Shown in pieces: positions 52,955-60,448 of a DNA stretch of 64,000 nucleotides. The position numbers and the translations under genes were made by a program. The first letter of the stretch is position 1; each line of letters opens with the position of its first letter. Source of the DNA: CAVPTL01 sp963727235 (GTDB taxonomy: Bacteria > Actinomycetota > Thermoleophilia > Gaiellales > JAICJC01); assembly GCA_963727235.1 (NCBI GenBank), contig CAVSFZ010000029.1, forward strand, positions 17,645-81,644, given 5' to 3'. A model generated the notes under the pieces. The model had not been told where the DNA came from and did not search any database. It was given only the letters and a program-made list of their open reading frames with translations.

Positions 52955-54373
52955 GTGAGCGATCAGTCGTCGCTGCGCTTGGACGCTCCCCGCGAGCAGG
53001 TGCTCGCCCACGCCGCCGGGCTGATCGCCGACGCCTGGCGCGGATTCGACCAGGCCCGGCCGGAGCAGCCGGAGGTCGACGAGATGGTGCGCACGCTGTT
53101 GCGAGCCTCGCTGCCGGCCGAGCCCACCCCGGCCAAGGCGGTGCTGGAGGATGCCGCTCGCATCCTGGATGAGACGATCGCCCAGCCGCGGCCGCGGTAC
53201 TTCGCCTTCGTGGGCTCGTCGGGGCTCGAGATCGGAGTGATCGGCGACGCGCTGGCGGCCTGTTTCGATCCCAACCTGGCGGTGTACGCGGGAGCGGCCT
53301 CGGAGATCGAGGAGCAGGCGGTACGGTGGGTGGGGGAGCTGATCGGGTATCCGGCCGCGGCCGGTGCGTTTACCAGCGGCGGCACGATCTCGAACCTGAC
53401 GGCGCTGGCCGCGGCGCGGGAGCGGGCACTGCCGGGCGTGCGCAGCGACGGATTAGGTGGCCGGCGGGCGTTGGTGTACTGCTCGGACGAGGCCCACTAC
53501 TCGATCGAGCGTGCGGTCGAGCTGCTGGGTATGGGCACCAACGGTGTGCGCGTGATCCCGATCGACGACCGGCGGCGAATGCGCTCCGACCTGCTGGCCG
53601 CGGCGATCGATGCCGATACGGCGGCCGGCAGCTTCCCGGTCGCCGTGGTGGCCACGGCCGGCACCACGCTGACCGGGGCGATCGATCCATTGGGTGAGAT
53701 CGCCGACGTCTGCGACGCCAGAGGCGTGTGGCTCCACATCGACGGCGCCTACGGCCTCGCGGCCGCCGCGGTGCCGTCGATGAGCGGTGCGTTCACCGGT
53801 TTGGAGCGGGCCGACTCGGCCACCCTGGACGCGCACAAATGGCTGTATCTGCCAAAAGCGTGCGGCGTGGTGATGGTGCGCGACGCGGCCTCCCTGGAGG
53901 CGACCTTCGGCCACGATGAGGACTATCTGCCCCATCAGGAGCACCACCGCCACGCGGTGGATGTCACGCTCGAGTATTCCCGGCCGTTTCGCGCCCTCAA
54001 GCTGTGGCTGGCGTTTCGCGCGCACGGCGCGGAGGCGTTCCGGGAGGCGATCGGGCGCAATCTGGATCAGGCGCAGCTGCTGGTGCACGCGGTCGCCGGT
54101 CATGCCGACCTGGAGCTCTTGACCGACGCCCCGGCGCTCTCGATCGTGCCGTTCCGGCACGTGCCGCCGGATGTGGCCGACCTCGACGCCCACAACTCGC
54201 GGCTGTCCATCGAGCTCCAGCGTGACGGCCGCGTGTACGTCGCCCCGGCGGTGATCGACGGCTGTGTGTACCTGCGCCCCTGCCTGGTCAACTACCGCAC
54301 GTCCGACGCCGACGTGCGCGCCTTGGTGGACGTTGCCCGGGAGGTGGGCGCGCGGCTGGCGAGCCGCGCTTAG
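52955..54373 (+). CDS. PLP-dependent group II amino-acid decarboxylase
   Basis: A 472-aa protein from GTG 52955. 'RPRYFAFVGSSGLEIGVIGDALAACFDPNLAVY' and 'GAFTSGGTISNLTALAAARERAL' match aromatic-L-amino-acid/tyrosine/glutamate decarboxylases. 'VYCSDEAHYSIERAVELLG' carries the PLP-stacking His, 'WLHIDGAYGLAAAAV' the Asp that pairs with the pyridine nitrogen, and 'DSATLDAHKWLYLPKACG' the PLP-binding Lys. It presumably decarboxylates an aromatic or related amino acid, but substrate cannot be assigned. It overlaps the converging MFS gene in the shared CTTAG. Confidence 0.9.
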   Translation: MSDQSSLRLDAPREQVLAHAAGLIADAWRGFDQARPEQPEVDEMVRTLLRASLPAEPTPAKAVLEDAARILDETIAQPRPRYFAFVGSSGLEIGVIGDALAACFDPNLAVYAGAASEIEEQAVRWVGELIGYPAAAGAFTSGGTISNLTALAAARERALPGVRSDGLGGRRALVYCSDEAHYSIERAVELLGMGTNGVRVIPIDDRRRMRSDLLAAAIDADTAAGSFPVAVVATAGTTLTGAIDPLGEIADVCDARGVWLHIDGAYGLAAAAVPSMSGAFTGLERADSATLDAHKWLYLPKACGVVMVRDAASLEATFGHDEDYLPHQEHHRHAVDVTLEYSRPFRALKLWLAFRAHGAEAFREAIGRNLDQAQLLVHAVAGHADLELLTDAPALSIVPFRHVPPDVADLDAHNSRLSIELQRDGRVYVAPAVIDGCVYLRPCLVNYRTSDADVRALVDVAREVGARLASRA

Positions 54374-56022
54374 AGCGCCGAGGTGCCCAGGCGAAGCTCG
54401 CCGAGCCGCTGGGACACCACCAGGTCTGCCTCCTGCGTGCTGACCGCGTGGCCGGTGACCGCCGCCAGGAACTCGTCGCGGTCGAGTGAGAGCAGCTCCA
54501 GATCGGTGGCGGCAGTCACCGTGGCGGTGCGCGGCGTGTCTCGCAAGAGCGCGATCTCGCCGAAGAATCCCCCGGCGATGATCGACGCTCGATGCTCGCC
54601 GTCGGCGGTGACCGCGGCCTCGCCGGAGACGAGCAGGTAGAACAGGTCGCCGCTGTCGCCCTGGGTGATGACCGTCGTCCCGGCGGGCACCTGCAGCGGC
54701 TCGAGCCGGCGCGCCACCTGTTCCAGCGTGGCCTGCGGCAGCGGCGCGAAGATCGAGGTTGCCCGGAGGAGGCCCACCACCGCCAGCAACTCGTCGCCGA
54801 CCGTGTCCAGCTGCGTGATCCGTCGTCCCATGGTGACCACCGCCACAGGCAGCATCAGGCCGGTGACGACGATCGCGGGGCGCGCCCCCAGCCAGGCGAT
54901 CAGTACCGGGGCGAGGATCGAGCCGAGCCCCAGACCCGCCATCAGCACGCTCTCGATGATGCCGAACACTCGTGCCAGCACGGCTTCGGGCGCCGCCCGC
55001 TGAATCAGGGTGATGGCGGCCACGTCCACCACCGTGTTGCCGGCACCCACGCCGGCCAGCACGATGAACACGATCGCCGCGACGGGCGACACGCCCACAA
55101 GGGCGACACCGACCCCCCACACCATCGCACCCAGCGCGAACCACGCCCCCAGGCGCCGGCTGCCGGCCAGGCCGCCCGCCAGCACTCCGCCGAGGATCCC
55201 ACCCACCCCGAAAGCGGCGTCGAGGTAGCCGACGCCGGCGTTGCCCAGGTCGAACACCTGCAACGCCAGCACGACGTTGAACACCGTCAGGCCACCGGCC
55301 ACGACGGTCTGCACCGCGTACACGGCCACCACGGCCAGCAGTTCCCGCTGCGATCGCAGCAGCCGAAATCCGGCGGTGGCCTCGTGCAGGCGGCCGCCGC
55401 CGCTGTGGCCATGCACAGGCTCGCGGTCGTGGGCGGGCTCGTGGATCAGCGCCACCAGCACGGTCGACCACAGCAAGCCGGCCACGGAGAACGCGAACAC
55501 CGCGGTGGTCCCGCTGACCGCCAGCAGCAGGCCGCCGATACCGGGGCCGAGGAAGATGGCGGCGGCCTCGATGGTGGTGGCCGTGGCGTTGGCAGCGGTC
55601 AGCTGCTCGGGGGTGCGGGCCAGCGTCGGCAAGAGCGCGGCCTGCGCCGGGCGAAAGACGCTGGTGATTACGGCCGCCACACCCGCCAGCGCGCACAGGC
55701 CCGCGAGCCCGATTTCCTCGGACACCCCAACCGCGATCGCCACAGTCATGGCCGCGGCCGCCAGGTTGCTGGCGATCATCACCCGCGTGCGCCGATAGCG
55801 GTCGGCCAGCCCCGATGTGAACGGCGTGAGGATCGCGGCCGCCGCCATCCTCACGAGCATCAACACGCCCACTCCGCCGGCTCCGCTGATCTCGTAGGCG
55901 ACCACCGCCAGCACCACCAGATACGCGCAGGCGGCCGGCTCGGAGCCGACCGCCGCAAGCTGCACGCGCCTCAGATCCCGGTTTTGAAATACCCCTCGAA
56001 ACGCACTGACGATGTGGCTCAT
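54370..56022 (-). CDS. MFS transporter fused to a cyclic-nucleotide-binding domain
   Basis: A 550-aa protein. Residues about 1-410 are a 12-TM MFS domain ('GVLMLVRMAAAAILTPFTSGLADRYRRTRVMI', 'ITSVFRPAQAALLPTLARTP', 'NTVVDVAAITLIQRAAPEAV'). Residues about 430-540 form a cNMP-binding (CRP-type) beta-barrel: 'FAPLPQATLEQVARRLEPLQVPAGTTVITQGDSGDLFYLLVSGEA' and 'GFFGEIALLRDTPRTATVTA', the FGEIALL-xxxxRxAT phosphate-binding cassette with its Arg intact. Ligand binding is therefore possible. This fusion suggests transport gated by a cyclic nucleotide. Confidence 0.93.
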   Translation of the reverse strand: MSHIVSAFRGVFQNRDLRRVQLAAVGSEPAACAYLVVLAVVAYEISGAGGVGVLMLVRMAAAAILTPFTSGLADRYRRTRVMIASNLAAAAMTVAIAVGVSEEIGLAGLCALAGVAAVITSVFRPAQAALLPTLARTPEQLTAANATATTIEAAAIFLGPGIGGLLLAVSGTTAVFAFSVAGLLWSTVLVALIHEPAHDREPVHGHSGGGRLHEATAGFRLLRSQRELLAVVAVYAVQTVVAGGLTVFNVVLALQVFDLGNAGVGYLDAAFGVGGILGGVLAGGLAGSRRLGAWFALGAMVWGVGVALVGVSPVAAIVFIVLAGVGAGNTVVDVAAITLIQRAAPEAVLARVFGIIESVLMAGLGLGSILAPVLIAWLGARPAIVVTGLMLPVAVVTMGRRITQLDTVGDELLAVVGLLRATSIFAPLPQATLEQVARRLEPLQVPAGTTVITQGDSGDLFYLLVSGEAAVTADGEHRASIIAGGFFGEIALLRDTPRTATVTAATDLELLSLDRDEFLAAVTGHAVSTQEADLVVSQRLGELRLGTSAL

Positions 56023-56052
56023 CGAGCCGGAGATGCTACAGGCGCGGGGTGC

Positions 56053-56313
56053 TCAGCTGCCGGGCGCCGGCGGCAGGCGCCGCATCACGTGGGCGACGAC
56101 GTCGTAGGACAGCTCGTAGCCGCCCTGCTCGAGCGCCAGAGTCGGATCGCTGCGCAGCGCCCGGCCGAACTCCGTGTCATCGGCGGCGCGGGCCAAGATC
56201 TCGGCGATCTCGTCCTGCACGAACGGCAGCTCTTTGGCCGCCTGCACCCAGCGAGGGGGCGGGGGCGGGAGCAGCCGCATCAGGCGCTGAATCTCGTGGT
56301 CGTCCATTCCCAT
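56053..56313 (-). CDS. Small protein with RiPP-leader-like segment, coupled to ECF sigma gene
   Basis: About 86 aa from ATG 56313; a TTG at 56322 overlaps the sigma stop and an ATG at 56307 is also possible. A proline run (LLPPPPPRW) near the N-terminus precedes 'EIAEILARAADDTEFGRALRSDPTLALEQGGYELS'. That pattern (xxGRAxxDxEFRxxLxxDPxxALxxxGxELS) resembles leader regions of Nif11/Franean1_4349-type ribosomal-peptide precursors. No modification enzyme or obvious core peptide is nearby, so it may instead be a small regulator of the sigma factor. Confidence 0.65.
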   Translation of the reverse strand: MGMDDHEIQRLMRLLPPPPPRWVQAAKELPFVQDEIAEILARAADDTEFGRALRSDPTLALEQGGYELSYDVVAHVMRRLPPAPGS

Positions 56314-56318
56314 GTAGA

Positions 56319-56861
56319 TCAAGACGTCGCCGATGGTGGATTTCTTCCATCGACTTGCTCGCGCAGCTTCGCCAGGCAGCGGCTTATGCGGCTTGCAATC
56401 GTGCCCTCGGCGATGCCGGTGGCCTCGGCGATGGTGCGGTAGGACTGATCGCGGCAGAAGAACCGGTCGAGGATGTCGGCGCAGCTGTCGGGCAGTTGGG
56501 TCATCGCCTGGCGCACGAACAGGGCCTGGGTGAGGTCGTCCAGCTCCCGCTCACCGTCGGATTCGAGTGTCTCCGGCAGCTGCTCCTGGTCACGCGTCCG
56601 GCGGATATGGTCGATGCACATATTGCGGGACACCTGCGCGATCCAGGCGCGCAGGGCCTCGTCGTCGCGCAGCGTCTCGAGCCGCTCGAACACGCGCGTG
56701 AACACGTCCTGGAAGATGTCCTCGGCGTCCTCGGCCGAGATCCGGTAGGCCCGCACCACGATCGCGTGCACGTAGGCCGAGTACCCGTCCACCAGGTCGC
56801 GCCAGGCGTCGGCATCTCCCAGGCGGCAGCGATCGACAAGCGATTGCGGAGCGGCGGACAT
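56319..56861 (-). CDS. ECF (sigma-70 family) RNA polymerase sigma factor
   Basis: A 180-aa sigma factor from ATG 56861. Region 2: 'WRDLVDGYSAYVHAIVVRAYRISAEDAEDIFQDVFTRVFERL' with 'RAWIAQVSRNMCIDHIRRTR'. Region 4: 'MTQLPDSCADILDRFFCRDQSYRTIAEATGIAEGTIASRISRCLAKL', an intact HTH. No anti-sigma gene with a typical zinc motif follows. Instead its 3' end touches the leader-like small gene. Divergent from a 57-aa acidic protein gene, with two dyads in the shared promoter region. Confidence 0.93.
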   Translation of the reverse strand: MSAAPQSLVDRCRLGDADAWRDLVDGYSAYVHAIVVRAYRISAEDAEDIFQDVFTRVFERLETLRDDEALRAWIAQVSRNMCIDHIRRTRDQEQLPETLESDGERELDDLTQALFVRQAMTQLPDSCADILDRFFCRDQSYRTIAEATGIAEGTIASRISRCLAKLREQVDGRNPPSATS

Positions 56862-56881
56862 GCCCCAACCCTACGGCGTGT

Positions 56882-56936
56882 GTGAAAGATTTTCACGATT
56901 CAGGGAAGATTGTGCGAGCATCACCCGTCTGGGTGA
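56882..56936. promoter_or_regulatory. Two dyads between the ECF sigma gene and a divergent small gene
   Basis: GTGAAA-GAT-TTTCAC (56882-56896) and TCACCC-GTCT-GGGTGA (56921-56936) are perfect inverted repeats inside the 103-bp divergent region. They are likely operator sites, but the proteins that bind them cannot be named from the sequence. Confidence 0.45.
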
Positions 56937-56964
56937 GTACGGATGTGATCAATGAGGAGGAACC

Positions 56965-57138
56965 GTGGATAAGGAACGCCGCATTCGAATCAACGACGAT
57001 CTACCCGCCGATGACGATGTGATTGCGCACAAGCATCACCGCGCCGACGAGTCGCTGGCCGATGACGATCCCGGCCGCCGTAAGCACACCGACGAGGACG
57101 ACGGCCCCGACGTCGAGGCCCACTACAAGAAGCGCTAG
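56965..57138 (+). CDS. Small acidic/His-rich protein, 57 aa
   Basis: A GTG at 56965 follows a strong GAGGAGGAACC ribosome-binding site. The product begins VDKERRIRINDDLPADDDV and ends VEAHYKKR. Two repeats of an acidic run followed by 'AHKHH'/'EAHYKK' are visible. Similar short acidic 'D-x-EAHxxK' proteins occur repeatedly in Thermoleophilia as I recall, with no known role. Divergent from the ECF sigma gene, so a possible target or partner of it. Confidence 0.65.
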   Translation: MDKERRIRINDDLPADDDVIAHKHHRADESLADDDPGRRKHTDEDDGPDVEAHYKKR

Positions 57139-57207
57139 AGATCTTCTGCCGCGAGACCGCGGCCAGCAGTTCGGACGGAGCCTGCGGAGCGGCAGGTTCC
57201 GGCTCGA

Positions 57208-57251
57208 AAACAGAGAGGACGGAACGTCTCGCCAGAGGCTCCGCCCTCTCT
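57208..57251. terminator. Hairpin between convergent genes
   Basis: ACAGAGAGGACGGA (57208-57221) and TCCGCCCTCTCTGT (57238-57251) form a 14-bp stem with one mismatch and a 16-nt loop. It sits in the 152-bp region where the 57-aa gene and the fused sigma gene converge, preceded by GAAAAC on the + strand. Bidirectional termination is the natural reading. Confidence 0.5.
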
Positions 57252-57290
57252 GTGCGTATTCGGGCGCGCGCGGCTCGCACGGCGCTTGGA

Positions 57291-58481
57291 TCAGGTGTCG
57301 GAGGTCTCGGATGGTCCAGTTGCCGCGCGCGGATGCGTGGCGGTGCCGTCATCGGACGCCTCGTGGGCGGCGTCGCGTGGTTGGGGAAGCGCATCGGCTT
57401 CTGGGCGGTCAGGCGTCGGCGAAACCGATCCTGCGTCGCCGCTTCCGTCGTCGGGAGCGGTTCCGCCGCTGGTGGTGTCAGATCGCTCCGACGCATCCAC
57501 CTCCCGGTCGTGGACATCGACGGGTTCAGGCGGGTTGGCGACAACCGATCCGGCGGCGGGTTTCGCCGCCTGGCGGCGGACGGCTGGGGCTGACCCCTTC
57601 GGTTTGGTGGGGCCGGCGAGCGCTTGCTGACTCGCGTGCTGGGGGATCGCCCGATGTTCGTGTAAGACCACGACTCCTCCGGCGGTGACTCCCACCGCCG
57701 CCGTTGCAAACAGCCCGGCGAGCGCGGTCTTGACCGTGGCGATGCCGCCCCCGACGGTCGCTCCGCCGCTCGACACATGCACCGCTTGAGGGGCGAATCC
57801 AATGGGTATCAACGCGGCAACCCCCGCCTGCTGAGATCCGATCGATCGGACAAACCGCCGGCAGGAGTGGCAATGGAGTGTGTGCAGGTTCGCGCGGGCG
57901 CGCGCGCCCCGGGAGACCTCGCCGTCCACCGCAGCGGACAGCGTCACCCGAACACCGGCACATTCGAGCTCGGCTGCCTCAGCGAGCTCGTGCAGTGACG
58001 CTCTTGCCCGAAATATCAGAATCTTCACGTTCCCCTCGCTGGTGTCGAGCACCTGGCTGATTTCGCTGTACGGCAAACCGGCGAGCTCACGCAGCAGCAG
58101 CGCCGCGCGCCCCCGCTCGGGGAGCGTCTCGAGACCAATCCGGAGGAGTTCCAGGCGTTCGGAAAGCACCGCCGCGTCGTGGGGGCCGGTGGTTACAGCC
58201 AACGGATTCGGAGCCCCGTCATCGTTGAGGGACACCGACGGTCGCCGACGTCGCAGCAGATCAATCGACGCGTTGCGCGTGATGCGAAAGAGCCATGGGC
58301 GCGGATTGTCGGCAGGCTTCGCCCCGGCCGCGGCCACGAAGGCGTCTTGGACAGCGTCCTCAGCATCCGATTGGCTTCCCACGATCCCCTGGGAGAACCG
58401 AACCAGTGTTGGATAGAGCTCGCGGTAGAGGCCGTCGAGCTCATCGCTCTGCGTGTCCGCGGGATCACTACTCATACTCAC
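57291..58481 (-). CDS. ECF sigma factor with fused zinc-finger/TM C-terminal extension
   Basis: A 396-aa protein; GTG 58481 overlaps the stop of an upstream micro-ORF as GTGA (ATG 58475 is an alternative). Residues 1-165 are an ECF sigma: 'YRELYPTLVRFSQGIVGSQSDAEDAVQDAFVAAA', 'RPWLFRITRNASIDLLRRRR', 'LPERGRAALLLRELAGLPYSEISQVLDTSEGNVKILIFRARASL'. Residues about 195-215 carry 'LHTLHCHSCRRFV', an HxxxCxxC zinc-finger as in zf-HC2 anti-sigma factors. A TM helix follows ('VKTALAGLFATAAVGVTAGG'), then a Pro/Ser/Asp-rich tail. A built-in anti-sigma-like, membrane-tethered sigma is implied. Confidence 0.9.
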   Translation of the reverse strand: MSMSSDPADTQSDELDGLYRELYPTLVRFSQGIVGSQSDAEDAVQDAFVAAAGAKPADNPRPWLFRITRNASIDLLRRRRPSVSLNDDGAPNPLAVTTGPHDAAVLSERLELLRIGLETLPERGRAALLLRELAGLPYSEISQVLDTSEGNVKILIFRARASLHELAEAAELECAGVRVTLSAAVDGEVSRGARARANLHTLHCHSCRRFVRSIGSQQAGVAALIPIGFAPQAVHVSSGGATVGGGIATVKTALAGLFATAAVGVTAGGVVVLHEHRAIPQHASQQALAGPTKPKGSAPAVRRQAAKPAAGSVVANPPEPVDVHDREVDASERSDTTSGGTAPDDGSGDAGSVSPTPDRPEADALPQPRDAAHEASDDGTATHPRAATGPSETSDT

Positions 58482-58552
58482 CTATCGAACGATGACACGC
58501 TTTTGTAAACACTTTCCGCCGTGGATTGCCAAACAAGAGGGCGCACATCCAT
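58478..58552 (-). CDS. 24-aa leader-type ORF before the fused sigma gene
   Basis: ATG 58552 has the best Shine-Dalgarno in this region (AAGGAGG, 8 nt upstream). The peptide starts MDVRPLVWQSTAESVYKS and its TGA overlaps the sigma GTG (GTGA). The same frame extends back to an ATG at 58588 that overlaps the ferric-reductase-like stop (ATGA), giving a 36-aa alternative. Either way it links the redox operon to the sigma gene by translational coupling. No family recognised. Confidence 0.5.
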   Translation of the reverse strand: MDVRPLVWQSTAESVYKSVSSFDR

Positions 58553-58584
58553 GGCAAAATCCTCCTTCTGGTTGGTTCGGGCGT

Positions 58585-59109
58585 TCATCGGCTTCGATCC
58601 GCGGCCGGTTGTGGCCGCTCGAACCAGCGCCACCACGCCGATGCACAGACGATCGCCGCCGACGCCGAGTAGGCCGCCACGGCCGGCATCGATCGGCTGT
58701 CCGTCCCGGCCGCGATGCCGTGGCAGAGGCTGAGGCCCCAGACGGCGTATCCGAAGTAGTGCAGGCTCCGCCATGCCCTGTGGCTCATGAACCGGGCGCG
58801 TTTCAGGCGGAACGAGATCGGCAGCGCGACGGCAAGCCACAGTGCCGCGGCGCCGAGCATCACCGACGGTCGGGTGCGCACGCCGATCAGGGCGGTCACC
58901 GGCACGCGGGCGTAGTGGTCGAGCAACACGCACGTGACATGTATCCCGAGCGCCAGCAACCCGAGCGACGAAAGGAACCGGTGGAAGCTGAGCTGTGGCG
59001 CCGCCGGACGCCACCCGCGGCCGGCCAGCACCACTCCCCAGGCCACCACAACCGTGTAGCAGGCAAACGCGACGAACGCGCTTGCCCTGGCCAGTTCCCA
59101 CAGGATCAC
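58585..59109 (-). CDS. Ferric-reductase-like / MsrQ-type heme membrane protein
   Basis: A 174-aa protein from GTG 59109, overlapping the ApbE stop as GTGA (ATG 59130 is an alternative). Five TM helices include 'ASAFVAFACYTVVVAWGVVL', 'FLSSLGLLALGIHVTCVLLD' and 'GAAALWLAVALPISFRLKR'. Paired His residues in 'SFHRFLSSLG', 'GIHVTC', 'SLHYFGYAVWGLSLCHGIAAG' fit the bis-heme layout of the ferric reductase-like transmembrane domain. No FAD/NAD domain is attached. With the adjacent ApbE it suggests electron transfer across the membrane to a flavinylated acceptor. Confidence 0.85.
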   Translation of the reverse strand: MILWELARASAFVAFACYTVVVAWGVVLAGRGWRPAAPQLSFHRFLSSLGLLALGIHVTCVLLDHYARVPVTALIGVRTRPSVMLGAAALWLAVALPISFRLKRARFMSHRAWRSLHYFGYAVWGLSLCHGIAAGTDSRSMPAVAAYSASAAIVCASAWWRWFERPQPAADRSR

Positions 59110-60020
59110 GAGGCCACCGCCCGATCCCATGCCGGCGTCGTCCGGCACGCCCCGTCGACCGTCACCATCGCCGCATGCCCGAACCTCTCTACCTGGTGAG
59201 GTCTGAGCGCCAGCACCTTTGCCGAGACATCTGCGGTGACGCAGTCGGGGGCGATCACCGTGACCTGGCACTCGGGTCCGGGACGCCCCACCGCCGGGTC
59301 GATCAGGTGGTGGGCGGTGTGGCCGTCGCCGTTGACCCAGCGCCGGCGCCCGGAGCCCGAGGTGGCGACGCCCTCCCCTTCGGGGACGTTGACCCAAACG
59401 GTCGCGGGGGGTTTGCCGGCGAGTGCCTGTGCATGCGGCGGCTCGACCGCGACGAGGTGCATTCCCCTCGCGGCCGTCATGTCGCCGCCGGCATCGATCA
59501 GGATCGACCGATCGTCGCTCAGGGTTCGAACGAGGGCGGCGGTACGCTCAGCCATCCACCCCTTCGCGATACCGGCGACATCGAGTCGCGTGCCGGCGGG
59601 GATGCGAGCGGTCAGGTGCACGCCGTCGACCTCGATCTCTCCCGCCACCGGGCCACCTGGCGGGCTTGTCCGAGCGTGGGGAGGCCCCTCGGCAATGCTC
59701 ATCGTGTAGCCCCACCGCTCGAGCACGGTGCCGACGAGGGGCTGGAACACGCCGCCGGTGGCGGCCGTCCAGTGCCGGCACGCCGACAGCAGCGCGACCG
59801 TATCGGGATGGATCTCGACCGCGGAGCCCGCCGCCCGGCTGATCCGCGAGACGTCGCTGTCAGGGCGAAATCGTGACCACCTGGCCTCGTCTTCCTCGAC
59901 TGCGGCCGCGACGGCTCGTGCCGCTGCCTCTGACACACCCCCCGAATGGTGCACATGCCAGGTGGTGCCGGTCGCCGGCCAGCGCCATCCCGGACGCCGG
60001 GTGTCAGGCAGGGTGGACAT
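59106..60020 (-). CDS. ApbE family FMN transferase-like protein
   Basis: A 304-aa protein from ATG 60020. Family landmarks: 'ARWSRFRPDSDVSRISRAAG', 'TRLDVAGIAKGWMAERTAALV', 'ILIDAGGDMTA' and 'HTAHHLIDPAVGRPG'. These match ApbE, which attaches FMN to Thr/Ser of target proteins using FAD. No lipoprotein or signal sequence is obvious in this start. The upstream protein stop overlaps its ATG (TGATG). I see no typical FMN-binding target domain in the neighbouring small proteins, so the substrate may lie elsewhere. Confidence 0.9.
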   Translation of the reverse strand: MSTLPDTRRPGWRWPATGTTWHVHHSGGVSEAAARAVAAAVEEDEARWSRFRPDSDVSRISRAAGSAVEIHPDTVALLSACRHWTAATGGVFQPLVGTVLERWGYTMSIAEGPPHARTSPPGGPVAGEIEVDGVHLTARIPAGTRLDVAGIAKGWMAERTAALVRTLSDDRSILIDAGGDMTAARGMHLVAVEPPHAQALAGKPPATVWVNVPEGEGVATSGSGRRRWVNGDGHTAHHLIDPAVGRPGPECQVTVIAPDCVTADVSAKVLALRPHQVERFGHAAMVTVDGACRTTPAWDRAVAS

Positions 60021-60448
60021 CAGCTGGTGTGGGTGGTCGGGGTCGTGACGACCGGCGCCGGGGCGGGTGCCGTCGGGGCGGCCGGAGCCGGGGACGTCGC
60101 GGAACCCGTCGATGGAGCGGTCACCGTGCCACCCGAGACCGTCTGGTACACCGTGGGTTGTGGGCCGGCGGTCGTGGCGGCCGAGTTTGCGACCTTGACG
60201 GCGTGCATCAGCCGCCGCTGAGATGCGGTTGTGCGGTGAACGAGACGGTTGTAGCGAACCACCAGGCGGCGGTTGGCGTGCGTGATCGCCTTCTCGTGTG
60301 CGACGGTGGCCGCCGCCAGCCGCTGCCAGGCGCGTGCGTCCGCCTGAGCGGTCACCGCGGCGTGCTGCTGGTCGATGCTCCAGGCCAACGCAGCGCCGCA
60401 CACGAGTGCGATCACCACCGTGTAGGCCTTGATCGCGAGGCTAGTCAT
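60020..60448 (-). CDS. Membrane-anchored protein with Pro/Thr-rich tail, 142 aa
   Basis: ATG 60448. One N-terminal TM helix ('AYTVVIALVCGAALAWSIDQ') is followed by a basic helical region ('HANRRLVVRYNRLVHRTTAS') and a Thr/Ser/Pro-rich C-terminus ('SATSPAPAAPTAPAPAPVVT'). The tail is likely extracytoplasmic. No family recognised, and no D-x-S-G-A-T flavinylation motif is present, although many Thr are. Its start lies inside the end of the upstream gene (8-bp overlap) and its stop overlaps the ApbE ATG. Confidence 0.7.
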   Translation of the reverse strand: MTSLAIKAYTVVIALVCGAALAWSIDQQHAAVTAQADARAWQRLAAATVAHEKAITHANRRLVVRYNRLVHRTTASQRRLMHAVKVANSAATTAGPQPTVYQTVSGGTVTAPSTGSATSPAPAAPTAPAPAPVVTTPTTHTS

